The position numbers were made by a program, and so were the translations under genes. This document shows positions 34,356 to 43,135 of a stretch of 64,000 bases of DNA, piece by piece. How positions within the stretch are numbered: position 1 is the stretch's first letter; each line of letters starts with the position of its first letter. The stretch covers positions 62,001-126,000 of the forward strand of contig WBOU01000012.1 in the NCBI GenBank assembly GCA_009268125.1, given 5' to 3'. The notes below the pieces were generated by a model that had not been told where the DNA came from, did no database searches, and saw only the letters and a list, made by a program, of their open reading frames with translations. Origin of the DNA: Chloroflexia bacterium SDU3-3. GTDB taxonomy: Bacteria; Chloroflexota; Chloroflexia; Chloroflexales; Roseiflexaceae.

Positions 34356-35051
34356 CTATTGCTGCTTGGCAGGGTAGATCACAACCTTGCGGTTCTCGCC
34401 CTCGCCAGCGCTCTGGGTATAGACGGACTGATCAGCGCGCAGCGCGAGGTGGACGATCCGTCGCTCGTATGCGCCCATTGGCTCAAGGGTCATTGGGCGA
34501 CCGCTCTGGCGCACGCGCTCGGCCATGCGGCGGGCCAGGCCCTCCAGCGACTCTTGGCGGCGCTGGCGGTAGTTGCCCACATCCACCACGATCTGGGGCC
34601 ACTTCTGCACGCGGCGGCTGACCAGCAGGTTGACCATGAACTGCAGCGAGCGCAGGGTCTCGCCGCGCCGCCCGATCAGCAGGCCCATGGCCTCCTCGTC
34701 GGCCCCCTCGACGTGCAGGGTGATGGTCTCCTCTGGCTCGCCCTTCTGTCCGGGCACGGTGCTGCGCACTGCGGTGACGTAGGCTTCGATATCCATCCGC
34801 TCGAACAGCGCCTCGAGGGTATGGCGGGCAATCTGGTCGACATCGCCGCTATCGGCAGGGGCGGGCGGGGCGGGGCGCGCCTCTTCCTCCTCCTCATCAT
34901 CGATAGCGGTGACGCGAACCAGCGCCTCCTCCTCTTCGCTGCCCGCCTCAAGAACCTCGATAGCTACCTCGTCACGGTCCTTGCCGAGCTGGGCCAGCGC
35001 CAATTGGATCGCTTCGGCGACAGTGCGTGCGCTGATCTCAATACTCTTCAT
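34356..35051 (-). CDS. jag: Jag/KhpB-type RNA-binding protein
   Basis: A 231-residue protein with the usual three parts. The Jag-N domain (1-50) starts MKSIEISARTVAEAIQLALAQLG. An acidic linker (EEEEALVRVTAIDDEEEEEA) follows, then a KH domain (GLLIGRRGETLRSLQFMVN) and an R3H domain (SLEGLARRMAERV...GAYERRIVHLAL). It binds RNA with KhpA in firmicutes and influences cell division and elongation. It is encoded 12 bases after yidC, a conserved pairing. Confidence 0.93.
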   Translation of the reverse strand: MKSIEISARTVAEAIQLALAQLGKDRDEVAIEVLEAGSEEEEALVRVTAIDDEEEEEARPAPPAPADSGDVDQIARHTLEALFERMDIEAYVTAVRSTVPGQKGEPEETITLHVEGADEEAMGLLIGRRGETLRSLQFMVNLLVSRRVQKWPQIVVDVGNYRQRRQESLEGLARRMAERVRQSGRPMTLEPMGAYERRIVHLALRADQSVYTQSAGEGENRKVVIYPAKQQ

Positions 35052-35063
35052 ATATTCCTCTGG

Positions 35064-36086
35064 CTAGCGTCGGGCGTTACGTCGGCGTGGGTTGGGTTGC
35101 TGGCCGACGCGACGGCGAATATCAGCATTTGTGGTATCGGTCCCCTCATCGGAGAGAGGCGCCTCGGGTGTAGCTGCGGCGGTCGCCGCGATCGGCTGCT
35201 CGGCCAGCGGCGCGAGCACATCCCAGAAGCTGCGCTTGGGCAGATCGTCGGGGTCGATCGCCTGGATCGCCGCCACGTTGGCTGGCTCGTCGATGTGGGT
35301 GGTGACCGCCACAGGTGGCAGCAGGCCGCCCGTGGTGGGCAGGAACTTCAGGTAGTTGGCCAGCGAGCCCCACCCTGAGATAACGTAGGTCTGGATGATC
35401 GAGATGATGCTGCCGACCACCCAGTAGAGCACCGCGCCGCTTGGGAAGGTGAAGCCGATGTAGCCGAAAACGATAGGCATGATCAGCATCGACTGCATCA
35501 TAGCCTTCTGCTGTGGGTCTTGGATGCGCGGGGTCGACATCAGCTGGACAATCAGCTGGAGCAGCACCGAGAGCACCGGCAGAATGAAGAGCGGGTCGGG
35601 GCGACCAAGATCGTGCAGCCACAGGAAGGATGTGTTCAGGTGGTTGGCATCGAGGCTGGCGGTCATCGTGGTGATGTTCGCCCCTGCGGCGCTGAGGCTG
35701 GTGAGCATGGCCCGCGCGCCCGCCTCGGAGGCCGGGGTCTGCGCCAGGTTGATCACGGCCTGGTAGACCGCGAAGAAGATCGGCAGCTGCAGAAACATCG
35801 GGAGGCAGCCGCCCGCAGGGTTGACCTTATTCTCGCGATAGAGCTTCAGCGTTTCTTCATTGAGGCGCTGCGGATCCTTGCCATACTTCCGCTGCAGCTC
35901 TTTCATCTGCGGCTGCAGCGCCTGCATTTTGCGCGATGAGAGCAGTGACGTGATCGTGAGCGGAAGGATGATCAGCCGGGCTAGGATCGTGAAGATGATC
36001 AACGCGATACCGGCATTGCCCGTCCAAGCCTGGAAGGTGAGAATGATCTGCTCAAGGATACCGACAAAAGTGCCCCACGGATTCAT
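35064..36086 (-). CDS. yidC: Membrane protein insertase YidC/Oxa1
   Basis: A 340-residue insertase of the short, Gram-positive-like type without the large periplasmic domain. Five hydrophobic segments are visible. The conserved 60KD_IMP region runs from GIALIIFTILARLIILPL through PAGGCLPMFLQLPIFFAVYQAV to PSGAVLYWVVGSIISIIQTYVI. The hydrophilic-groove Arg is in the ILARLIILPL helix. There is no lipobox signal. A basic, disordered tail (RRRVGQQPNPRRRNARR) can bind ribosomes. The start MNPWGTFVGIL (36086) is chosen over upstream in-frame codons that overlap rnpA. Confidence 0.94.
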   Translation of the reverse strand: MNPWGTFVGILEQIILTFQAWTGNAGIALIIFTILARLIILPLTITSLLSSRKMQALQPQMKELQRKYGKDPQRLNEETLKLYRENKVNPAGGCLPMFLQLPIFFAVYQAVINLAQTPASEAGARAMLTSLSAAGANITTMTASLDANHLNTSFLWLHDLGRPDPLFILPVLSVLLQLIVQLMSTPRIQDPQQKAMMQSMLIMPIVFGYIGFTFPSGAVLYWVVGSIISIIQTYVISGWGSLANYLKFLPTTGGLLPPVAVTTHIDEPANVAAIQAIDPDDLPKRSFWDVLAPLAEQPIAATAAATPEAPLSDEGTDTTNADIRRRVGQQPNPRRRNARR

Positions 36087-36102
36087 AGATGTGATACCTT
36101 GC

Positions 36103-36459
36103 CTAGCTGAGCTGTTGCGGATCGCGCAAGACCCCGGCACGCCCAAGCGCATGTTCGATAGAAGAGGAAAGCTGCTGAAACTCGATATCGGCGAGCAGGG
36201 GAGACCGTAGGATGAAGACGAGATCCCACCCTGGCGCTATCTGATGGTAGATGAGCCGAACAGCTTCGCGCATGCGGCGTTTCACGCGGTTGCGGGTGAC
36301 AGCGATGCCAAGTTTTTTGCTTACAACAAAGCCGCAGCGCGTTGTGCGGCGACGATTGGCAACTGCCTGTAGGGTGAAGCGAGCGTCATCCCATTTTCGG
36401 CCATCGCGGCGCGCGCGCTGGAAGTGAGCTGGCTTGCGGAGGCGGTAGGCGCGCTTCAT
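36103..36459 (-). CDS. rnpA: Ribonuclease P protein component
   Basis: A 118-residue basic protein that joins the RNase P RNA to mature tRNA 5' ends. Signature RCGFVVSKKLGIAVTRNRVKRRMREAVR is near residues 41-68. The N terminus MKRAYRLRKPAHFQRARRDGRKW is typical. It lies between rpmH and yidC in the usual order. The RNase P RNA gene itself is not seen in the window. Confidence 0.94.
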   Translation of the reverse strand: MKRAYRLRKPAHFQRARRDGRKWDDARFTLQAVANRRRTTRCGFVVSKKLGIAVTRNRVKRRMREAVRLIYHQIAPGWDLVFILRSPLLADIEFQQLSSSIEHALGRAGVLRDPQQLS

Positions 36460-36512
36460 AGTGTGAGAGAAGTGATGCCCGGCGGGACTAGGTCCCTGCC
36501 GGGCATACGCGC

Positions 36513-36686
36513 CTAGCGATGGCCGCGGCGGTTGATGCGGCGCTCATCGCTCACGGTGAGCTTATACCGGCCCTGCAGCCGACGGCGCTTGAGTACCTTG
36601 CGCCCGTCGTGGCTCTTCATCCGCTCGAGGAAGCCGTGGGTACGGCGGCGGGGAATTCGCTTCGGCTGCCATGTTCGCTTCGTCAT
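36513..36686 (-). CDS. rpmH: Ribosomal protein L34
   Basis: A 57-residue, very basic protein beginning [20 protein letters not shown] with [20 protein letters not shown] in the middle, the standard L34 sequence slightly extended at the C terminus. It is the first gene of the rpmH-rnpA-yidC-jag cluster, which in many bacteria lies near the replication origin. No dnaA gene or DnaA-box cluster is visible here, so proximity to oriC is not shown. Confidence 0.95.
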   Translation of the reverse strand: MTKRTWQPKRIPRRRTHGFLERMKSHDGRKVLKRRRLQGRYKLTVSDERRINRRGHR

Positions 36687-37035
36687 GTTTTTCTGCCTTG
36701 ATGCTTTCTACAAACCCAAAAGGGCTCACGATCTCACAGAGCCTTGGCTATGTGGTTGCGTGGCCGCAGTAGCGCGATGTTCGCTTTCCCACACAGTAGC
36801 TTCGGCTATTATACTCAGGAATGACGGGCACTGTCAAATTAGATGCACACGAAGCCCAAGCGTGGCGCTTGCAGCCTATGCGTATCGCCATAAGGCCCGC
36901 TTATATGCGTAAAGAGTTTTCTCGCCGGTGTGCCGATCCGCCAGCGTGCCGCTGTAGCTGCCAGGTGGAATCCACGACACACGAGCGCCTGCCCACAGCG
37001 GGTGCTGGGGCAGGCACTACCGGGCCTCGAGAATC
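36687..37035. other. Intergenic region with rpmH promoter and S1-gene 3' hairpin
   Basis: It holds the rpmH promoter (36808-36837). AGCGCCTGCCC (36984-36994) pairs with GGGCAGGCACT (37008-37018), a hairpin at the 3' end of the S1 gene without a clear T-tract. No tRNA, small RNA or gene is recognisable otherwise. Confidence 0.5.
36808..36837 (-). promoter_or_regulatory. Promoter of rpmH
   Basis: On the - strand, TTGACA (36837-36832), an 18-base spacer, TATAAT (36813-36808): both boxes are full consensus, as expected for a highly expressed ribosomal gene. Confidence 0.85.
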
Positions 37036-38493
37036 TTACTCGTCGTCGCCCATGTGCTGGAGCGTGCGGCGGATGGCGTCGCGCTGGCGGCGGGAGTTGC
37101 GGGTGGTGTCCTCCACCTCTTCCTCCTCCTCGTCGAAGCGGCGGCGGCGGTCGCCACGGCGGCTGGTGCCGCCGAACTTGGAGAGCAGATCCTCAAGCGT
37201 CGCGTTGACTGGCTCGGCCTCTTCGACCTCGTCGCCACCGCTCACATACGCCTCGCTCGTCGCACCGATCGGCTGCTGATCGGTGCGGTCGCGGCGGCGG
37301 ACACGCTCCTGGCGCTCCTGGCGATCCTGCAGGCTCGGGAACTCGCGGCGGGCGCGGGGCTGCTCGGGGCGATCGGTGGCGGGCTGCTCCTCGCGGGGCT
37401 TGTCCTCAAGCACCATGCTCAGGCTGATGCGCTTCGAGTTGGGGTCCATCTCGAGCACGCGCACTGGCACCTTGTCGCCAACCTTGACCACATCCTCGAC
37501 CTTGCCCACGCGGTTGTCCGAAAGCTCGGAGATGTGGACGAGGCCGTCGCGGCCCACGCCGATGTCCACAAAGGCACCGAACGGCGCGATGCCGCTGATC
37601 GTGCCCTCAAGGATCTGGCCCTTCTCGAGCTCCTGCAGGCGCTGGGCCCGTTGCGCGCGGCGCAGGCTCAGGCTGATGCGGGTGCCCTCGGCATCCACCT
37701 CAAGGATCTTGAAGGTGTAGCTCTGGCCCACCTGCACGGCATCCTCGGCCTTCTCGACGCGGCCCTCCGACAGCTCGGAGATATGGACCAGGCCATCCTT
37801 GCCCACGCCGATGTCGACGAACACGCCGAACGGCGCGATGCCCGTCACGGTGCCCTCGATGGTCTCGCCCACATGCATACCACCCAGGCGATCGCGGTCC
37901 AGGTCGGGCTTCTTGCGACCGCGGCGGCCCTGGCTATCGCTCGAGCGCATAGTCAGGCTGATCCGCCGACCATCTGGCTCGACGCTCTTGACACGCACCT
38001 TCACCGTATCGCCGATCTGCACCAGATCGCTCGGCGAGTCGATGCGCGTGTTGCTCATCTCCGAGATGTGGACGAGGCCGTCGCGGCCCACGCCAATATC
38101 GACGAAGATGCCATACATCGCGATCGAGGTGACGCGTCCCTCAAGCTCCATGCCGGCCTGAAGATCCTTCACGCGGCGCGGCTTGCTGCCCTCGGCCTCG
38201 GCGACAGGCGTGAAGCTTGCCTCCTCGGCCTCGCCAGCTGCGCTTGGCTCCTCTGCGGCATCGCCGACAGCGCGCTCGGCCTGCTCACCCGTGGTCGCCT
38301 CGAGCTGCCCGGTGGCGGACTCTACGCGCTCCACGTCGTCTGTGGAGGAGGAGGTGGCGACCTGCTCCGCCGTGTCGGCGTGCTCCTCCTGTGTTTGCTG
38401 AGCTGGTAGTTCCTGATCGGCAACAGCAATATTGCTGTCAATCAGCTTCTCCACCTCGTTGTGCTCCTCGACGGGGCGCTCCTGACTCGTCAT
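37036..38493 (-). CDS. S1 domain RNA-binding protein (three S1 domains)
   Basis: A 485-residue protein related to ribosomal protein S1. After an acidic, low-complexity N terminus (about 1-105), three S1 OB folds follow. Each has the pattern GIFVDIGVGRDGLVHISE, GVFVDIGVGKDGLVHISE or GAFVDIGVGRDGLVHISE, at about 118-190, 205-275 and 290-360. The C-terminal 120 residues are charged and disordered. AGGAGGG precedes ATG 38493. It probably binds mRNA on the 30S subunit; Chloroflexota S1 proteins vary in domain number, so equivalence to RpsA is likely but not certain. Confidence 0.88.
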   Translation of the reverse strand: MTSQERPVEEHNEVEKLIDSNIAVADQELPAQQTQEEHADTAEQVATSSSTDDVERVESATGQLEATTGEQAERAVGDAAEEPSAAGEAEEASFTPVAEAEGSKPRRVKDLQAGMELEGRVTSIAMYGIFVDIGVGRDGLVHISEMSNTRIDSPSDLVQIGDTVKVRVKSVEPDGRRISLTMRSSDSQGRRGRKKPDLDRDRLGGMHVGETIEGTVTGIAPFGVFVDIGVGKDGLVHISELSEGRVEKAEDAVQVGQSYTFKILEVDAEGTRISLSLRRAQRAQRLQELEKGQILEGTISGIAPFGAFVDIGVGRDGLVHISELSDNRVGKVEDVVKVGDKVPVRVLEMDPNSKRISLSMVLEDKPREEQPATDRPEQPRARREFPSLQDRQERQERVRRRDRTDQQPIGATSEAYVSGGDEVEEAEPVNATLEDLLSKFGGTSRRGDRRRRFDEEEEEVEDTTRNSRRQRDAIRRTLQHMGDDE

Positions 38494-38650
38494 GACCAAC
38501 AGCCCTCCTGGTGGCTTGTCCAACTTAACCCTGCGGTTGCTGAATGATGAATGATATTATGATGGAGAAGTAGCCGCTTGCGTTGGCTACACATCACCAC
38601 ATTGATAGTGCGCTATGTTCAGATCCACCCGGATCTGGGCATAGTGTGGG

Positions 38651-39646
38651 CTAGCGTCGCAGCTCCGCCTTCACCAGCTCGACCAGGCCGCCCTCGCGGA
38701 GGTCGTCGAGCCGATAGTAGGAGCCTTTGAGATATTCTGCAAGTTTTCGAGCCAGCCCGCGCTCGAAGACTGGGTGCTCGGTGTCGATGACAACCGAGTA
38801 GATTTCCTGTGATGCGATGAACTTGGCCAGCTCGTATGCCTCGGTCTGCGGCGGCAGGTCGCCCATCGCCACGTTGGCCTGGCCATCGGTCAGCAGCACC
38901 ATCAGCGGAAGCACCTCGGCATCCTGTCGCTTGGCCCGGGCCAGCAGCTCGTAGCCGAGCATCATCCCGCGCGAGAGCGGCGTCTTGCCGCCGGTGGGCA
39001 TATCGCGAAGCTGCTTCTGGGCAAGCTCGACGCTGTTGGTGAGCGGCAGCAGGAGGGTGGCGTAGTCGCGCTGGAACGAGACAAGGCCAACCTGATCGCG
39101 CCGCTGGTAGGCATCGCGAAGGAGGGCAAGCACCGCCGCCTTGGTGGCGCGCATCCGCTCCTCGGCGGCCATGCTCCAGCTTGCGTCAACCACGAAGCAG
39201 ACTGCGTTACGTGTCTTGCGGACCCTGACCTTCTGCCGCATATCGCTGCGGTGGAGGAGCACCTTGCGGGGCTTTGCCGCATCCTGGCCATCGGCCTCGG
39301 CGCGGCGCTGTCGCTGGTAGGGTGCCGCCTCGCGAAGGGTTGCGTCGAGCGCAAGATCGGTCACGGGGTTGGCGCGGCGGCTGGTGATGTATCGTCCCGA
39401 TTTGCGGTTGGTGCGGGTGCGGGTCCGCTTTCCAGCGGCCTTGCGCAGCATCCGGTCGCGATCACTTTCCAGCCGCTTTGGCTGGTATGGGTTGTCTGGC
39501 GTGACATTCTTCTCGCCGCCGCCGGGGTTCTGCCCCGACTGTGCGCCATCCTGGGGTTTCCCCGCAGGCCCGCTGGCGACGGAAGCGCCCTCATCATTTG
39601 GCTCCTGGCTGCTCTCCTCGCTGGAGTCAGTTGGGCCTAGTTCCCC
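38651..39646 (-). CDS. VWA half of ChlD-type chelatase subunit (reached by -1 frameshift)
   Basis: From the A9 run (39647-39655) the -1 frame is open without a stop to 38651. It first encodes an acidic, Pro/Gln/Gly-rich linker of about 65 residues, then a basic segment (RKAAGKRTRTRTNRKSGR) and a von Willebrand A domain. The VWA MIDAS residues are present: DASWS, the Thr of GGKTPLSRGM, and TDGQAN. Independent initiation at ATG 39451 is possible but would omit the linker. A frameshift product with the upstream ATPase would be about 692 residues, the size and domain order of ChlD/BchD, the medium subunit of Mg- or Co-chelatase. No large chelatase subunit (ChlH/CobN) lies in the window, so the metal is undetermined. 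Confidence 0.8.
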   Translation of the reverse strand, partial: GELGPTDSSEESSQEPNDEGASVASGPAGKPQDGAQSGQNPGGGEKNVTPDNPYQPKRLESDRDRMLRKAAGKRTRTRTNRKSGRYITSRRANPVTDLALDATLREAAPYQRQRRAEADGQDAAKPRKVLLHRSDMRQKVRVRKTRNAVCFVVDASWSMAAEERMRATKAAVLALLRDAYQRRDQVGLVSFQRDYATLLLPLTNSVELAQKQLRDMPTGGKTPLSRGMMLGYELLARAKRQDAEVLPLMVLLTDGQANVAMGDLPPQTEAYELAKFIASQEIYSVVIDTEHPVFERGLARKLAEYLKGSYYRLDDLREGGLVELVKAELRR

Positions 39647-40728
39647 TTTTTTTTTACGCCCTCGGCAGAGGCACCGGCCTGGGCTTCAACTGCCTCGGCG
39701 GCTCGGTCGAGCACGGCGTTCATCCGCTCTTCATCGAGCTTGACCTCGGTGAAGGGCTGGCGGCGCATGCGGTGCGGCAGCGCTAGCTCGGCGGCGATGC
39801 GCAGATCTTCGCGCGAGATGGTGGTGCGCCCCGACCACGCGGCGTGGGTCTTCGCCGTCTCGAGGATGGCGAGATCGGCGCGGTGGCCATCGACCCCAAG
39901 CTCCAGTGCCAGCGCCGCGACGGCGGCCATGTCGCTGTGGGTTATCTTTACCGCAGGCACCAGGGCCTGTGCCGACAAGATCTTGTCGGCCAGCTGCTGC
40001 TCTTCGGCCTGCCAGGTCTCGCCGAAGGCCGCCGGGTCGCTGTCGAAGGCCATGCGGCGCTCGATCACCTCGACGCGGCCAATGATATCGGTGATACCGC
40101 TGATATCGACCACGAGTCCGAAGCGGTCGAGCAGCTGTGGCCGCAGCTCGCCTTCCTCGGGGTTCATGGTGCCCACCAGGATGAAGCGGGCCGGGTGCGT
40201 GATGCTGATGCCCTCGCGCTCGACGGTGTTCACGCCCATGGCGGCGGCGTCGAGCAGCACGTCGACGAGGTGGTCATCCAGGAGGTTGACCTCATCGACA
40301 TAGAGCAGGCCGCGGTTCGCCTGGGCCAGCAGGCCGGGCTGGAAGCGCCGCAGGCCCTCGCTGATGGCATGCTCGAGGTCGAGCGAGCCGACCACGCGGT
40401 CCTCGGATGCGGCCACAGGCAGATCGACCAGCGGCGTGGGCCGCCAGGCGACCGGCAGCTCTTCGCCAGCCTCGTAGCGCGCGCGCACCTCGGCGGACAT
40501 CTGGGTAATATTTGTCGGCGAGCTGTTGTACGGGTCATCTACCACCACATCAATCGGTGGCAGGAGCCGCGCAAGGCTTCGGACGGTGGTTGATTTTGCT
40601 GTTCCCTTTTCACCCCGGATGAGGACGCCGCCGACCCGCGGGTTGATAGCGTTGAGGATGAGTGCTCGCTTGAGGCGTTGCTGCCCCACAATGGCGCTGA
40701 AGGGATAGATTGGTCGTGCTATGGTCAT
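39637..40728 (-). CDS. ChlI-like AAA+ chelatase ATPase (short product of chlD)
   Basis: A 363-residue AAA+ protein of the magnesium/cobalt chelatase family. Walker A GEKGTAKST is at 39-47, Walker B LLYVDE at 141-146, sensor 1 TMNP at 187-190, and DRFG at 201-204. The zero-frame product ends VKKKGN just after the slippery run and therefore equals a small (ChlI/BchI) subunit. If ribosomes shift -1, the same start yields the full ChlD-type subunit. ATG 40728 (MTIARPIYPF) is preferred to an upstream in-frame TTG. The short product and the fusion together would supply two chelatase subunits from one gene. Confidence 0.88.
   Translation of the reverse strand: MTIARPIYPFSAIVGQQRLKRALILNAINPRVGGVLIRGEKGTAKSTTVRSLARLLPPIDVVVDDPYNSSPTNITQMSAEVRARYEAGEELPVAWRPTPLVDLPVAASEDRVVGSLDLEHAISEGLRRFQPGLLAQANRGLLYVDEVNLLDDHLVDVLLDAAAMGVNTVEREGISITHPARFILVGTMNPEEGELRPQLLDRFGLVVDISGITDIIGRVEVIERRMAFDSDPAAFGETWQAEEQQLADKILSAQALVPAVKITHSDMAAVAALALELGVDGHRADLAILETAKTHAAWSGRTTISREDLRIAAELALPHRMRRQPFTEVKLDEERMNAVLDRAAEAVEAQAGASAEGVKKKGN
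39643..39655 (-). promoter_or_regulatory. Probable programmed -1 frameshift site in chlD
   Basis: On the - strand the codons read GTA AAA AAA AAG GGG AAC TAG. A-AAA-AAG is the classic -1 slippery heptamer (as in dnaX), three codons before the zero-frame stop. GAGGG lies about five bases upstream and could act as a stimulating Shine-Dalgarno sequence. The shifted frame is exactly that of the VWA domain downstream. Confidence 0.8.
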
Positions 40729-40936
40729 TTGTTCCACACGCAGCAATAGCTTCTGGCTTCAGTGGGACCAGAAGGCGGGGCAACGCTGCCATTCCGGGGG
40801 TGTTCAGACTGGACAACCCACGCAGTCGATAACGACTTTTTCGCTTCTTCTCGTCTCAGACGTGGCTATTTTCGCACAAAGGTATGCAAAAGTCAAATCT
40901 TAGTTTCGTTCATTCGGCACAAAAAAGCGTTGGATA

Positions 40937-40980
40937 CCCAACAAAACCGCCGCCCGTTAGGGGTCGGCGGTTTTGTTGGG
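40937..40980 (-). terminator. Terminator of the metallopeptidase gene
   Basis: A perfect 16-bp stem (40937-40952 with 40965-40980, 12-base loop) lies 16 bases after the stop. On the - strand, CGCTTTTTTGTG follows about ten bases later. Confidence 0.75.
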
Positions 40981-40996
40981 TGTGAGTTATTTGTCC

Positions 40997-42781
40997 TTAT
41001 TGTATGACAAGAGGGAGGAAAAGGCTTTGTTCTGAGCTAACTGGTATGGGTGCCGAAATATTTCCGGCACGATCTCGCAGCCAGATCATCTTCGGTGTGG
41101 GCTGTGATCTGACGATAAAAGTTGTCTGAAATGCCTTCCATTCGCTCACACTGCCATCGGCAAGGCCAAACTGCACGGCGTCGATGCCGCTGATCATGTC
41201 TTCGGCCTGGATCTGCAGCTGGTTTTGGGCCAGCGTGGCGCTGCCTGCTGGGGCGGTGTGATCAAGCATCACCTGGCGTGTGATGATTGGTAGATCGTAG
41301 CCCTGGGCGTCGCGAAGGGCGATATAGATGGTGTGCTGCCCATCGGCGTGGCTGCCGAGGGCATGCGTGTAGCTGCTGGCGGCTGCCTGCCAGGGGCTGT
41401 CGCCAAAGCTAAGCGTGTTGCTTGAGCGGATCTGGGTGCCTGGCTGGACCTGAAGATCAAGCGAGATATCGGATGTATTGTGGTAGGCGGAGCTTTCGAT
41501 GCTGTAGGCTGGCTCGCTGCCAATGCCCTGGATGGATACGGCCTGGCTGATGATCGGCGATGCGATGCCCTGGCGGTTGATCGCGCGTAGCTCGATCTGC
41601 TGCACACCATCGTAGAGCGGCAGCTCGACGACGCTTGTTTCGTCGGCGCTATCAAAGGCCCCACCCGGCTGGGGCAGCGGGGTCCAGTCGCCGCCGTTGG
41701 TGCGGTACTCGATCCGGCTGATGGTGTTGATGCTGAGGCTGCGCTGCTGCATCGCAGGGAAGGGCTGGTCGGCGGCGTGGGCGGTGACCTCCGGTCGCAT
41801 CCCTGGCCCGGTGGGCGGCAGGATGGTGGCGCTGAGCGTCGGCTGGGTGTCAAGCGGATCGGGGATATGGTCGCCGTCGCTGTCGCGGTATCCCACCTGC
41901 CCGAGTGCCGCGCTGTCGATCGCGCCGATGGGGTAGGCCTTCACAGGGTCGAGCATGATCGATGGCTCGCTGGTGCCGCATTGATTATACTGGCTGTTGG
42001 TGCTGGCAACCCCCAGGTAGCCTCCGCGGGTAGCGCATGGCACATTGGCCGACTCATATTGGTCGAGCGCGCCAAAGATATGCCCTAGCTCGTGGCTGAT
42101 AACCACTGGCAGCCGCTCGAACCCATAGCTGCTTGCGTCGGATGTGAACACCATGAAGGGGCCGCCGACATAGGCATAGGCAAAATAGTTGTCGCTAAAG
42201 CGCCCGTCTGGATCGTTTGCACTATTAATGACGAAGATCGTCGTCGCCCAATCGGTGTGCAGCTGGCTACGGATGGCATTATCGGCGGCGTAGGCCTGCT
42301 CGAAGTGGTCGCTGCCGCTGAAGCCAAGCGCGTCGAGGGCCTCGCTGGCCCACAGGTGCTCCTCGGCCAGCCCGTGGCTGATCGGCTCGTAGCCGGTGGC
42401 GGCGGCCTGGCTCACCAGGGTGAAGCTGGCGTGCGCGTTGGGCACCCGCGCCTCCCACCAGTCGAGCGCGGCCCGCACCTGGCGCTCGACCCCGGCGCGC
42501 TGCTCGGCGCTCCAATTTTCGGTGGATGGCTCTTTGCTGCCGTCGCTCTCGACAAAGACCAGACGTACGGCGATGCTGCCTGCCAGAAAGGCGCTGGGCG
42601 GGAGATCGGATGCGCCGTCCGCGATGGTGGCCCGGCTGCTGGCCGATGCTGGCGGCGGGGTGAGCGCATCGTGGGCGGGCGGTTCGGGGTCGGCGAGGGG
42701 CGGCGCGGCGCTGGTGAGCTGCGCGCCCATAGCGATGCTCAGCATCGCGCCGATGGCTGCGATAGCGGCTATTTTTCTCAT
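40997..42781 (-). CDS. Secreted zinc metallopeptidase-like protein
   Basis: A 594-residue exported protein. A signal peptide (MRKIAAIAAIGAMLSIAMGAQLTSAAP) is followed by a Pro-rich stretch, then a zincin-like catalytic domain with SHELGHIFGALDQY (about residues 238-251; HExxH plus downstream G and D). A DSDGDHIPDPLD calcium-binding loop occurs near 315. The C-terminal half resembles beta-sandwich domains with GIDAVQFGLADGSVSEWKAFQTT and SGIA-type repeats. The protein ends in SLFLPLVIQ, a short hydrophobic tail. The substrate is unknown. It is monocistronic, with its own terminator. Confidence 0.8.
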   Translation of the reverse strand: MRKIAAIAAIGAMLSIAMGAQLTSAAPPLADPEPPAHDALTPPPASASSRATIADGASDLPPSAFLAGSIAVRLVFVESDGSKEPSTENWSAEQRAGVERQVRAALDWWEARVPNAHASFTLVSQAAATGYEPISHGLAEEHLWASEALDALGFSGSDHFEQAYAADNAIRSQLHTDWATTIFVINSANDPDGRFSDNYFAYAYVGGPFMVFTSDASSYGFERLPVVISHELGHIFGALDQYESANVPCATRGGYLGVASTNSQYNQCGTSEPSIMLDPVKAYPIGAIDSAALGQVGYRDSDGDHIPDPLDTQPTLSATILPPTGPGMRPEVTAHAADQPFPAMQQRSLSINTISRIEYRTNGGDWTPLPQPGGAFDSADETSVVELPLYDGVQQIELRAINRQGIASPIISQAVSIQGIGSEPAYSIESSAYHNTSDISLDLQVQPGTQIRSSNTLSFGDSPWQAAASSYTHALGSHADGQHTIYIALRDAQGYDLPIITRQVMLDHTAPAGSATLAQNQLQIQAEDMISGIDAVQFGLADGSVSEWKAFQTTFIVRSQPTPKMIWLRDRAGNISAPIPVSSEQSLFLPLVIQ

Positions 42782-43135
42782 AGCATGGTGCCAGTGTGTT
42801 ATTGTGGCTGATAGGTAGGTTGGGCACACTGGGAGTGGTGCCTGACAAGGGTAACAGTACTCGCTTTTGACGGCTTTTGTTACGGGTGAATGGTCCCGTC
42901 ACGGCTGGGATTCTCGGCCTTGGCAAGCGGGCTGGGGCTAGGCGCAAGGTACTAGAGGGGAGGGCTTGATCGGCGGTGGCGATGTGCGATTCTGCCCTTC
43001 TGGAAGCTATGTGAGAGCTTTTGACAGGACTGCGAGATACTTTGAAGCCTAGGCTATGCTAGGATGAGAATACGCGTTGTTCCCGTACTAGGCTGATTGT
43101 CTATCCCGCTGTTGTATCGAAAGGACAGCCACTTC
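42782..43135. other. Intergenic region upstream of mvaA
   Basis: A 354-base gap between divergent genes. TTGACA occurs at 43021-43026, but I cannot find a well-spaced -10; TATGCT at 43055 is too far. AAAGGA (43120-43125) is the mvaA ribosome binding site. No repeats or RNA genes are seen. Confidence 0.4.

Noticed and set aside
36687-37035. Replication origin next to rpmH
   Set aside because: The gene cluster is often near oriC, but I see no dnaA, dnaN or cluster of DnaA boxes here.
38651-40728. Evidence for photosynthesis from the chelatase gene
   Set aside because: ChlI/ChlD-type subunits also serve cobalt chelation for cobalamin; no bchH, reaction centre or chlorosome gene is in the window.
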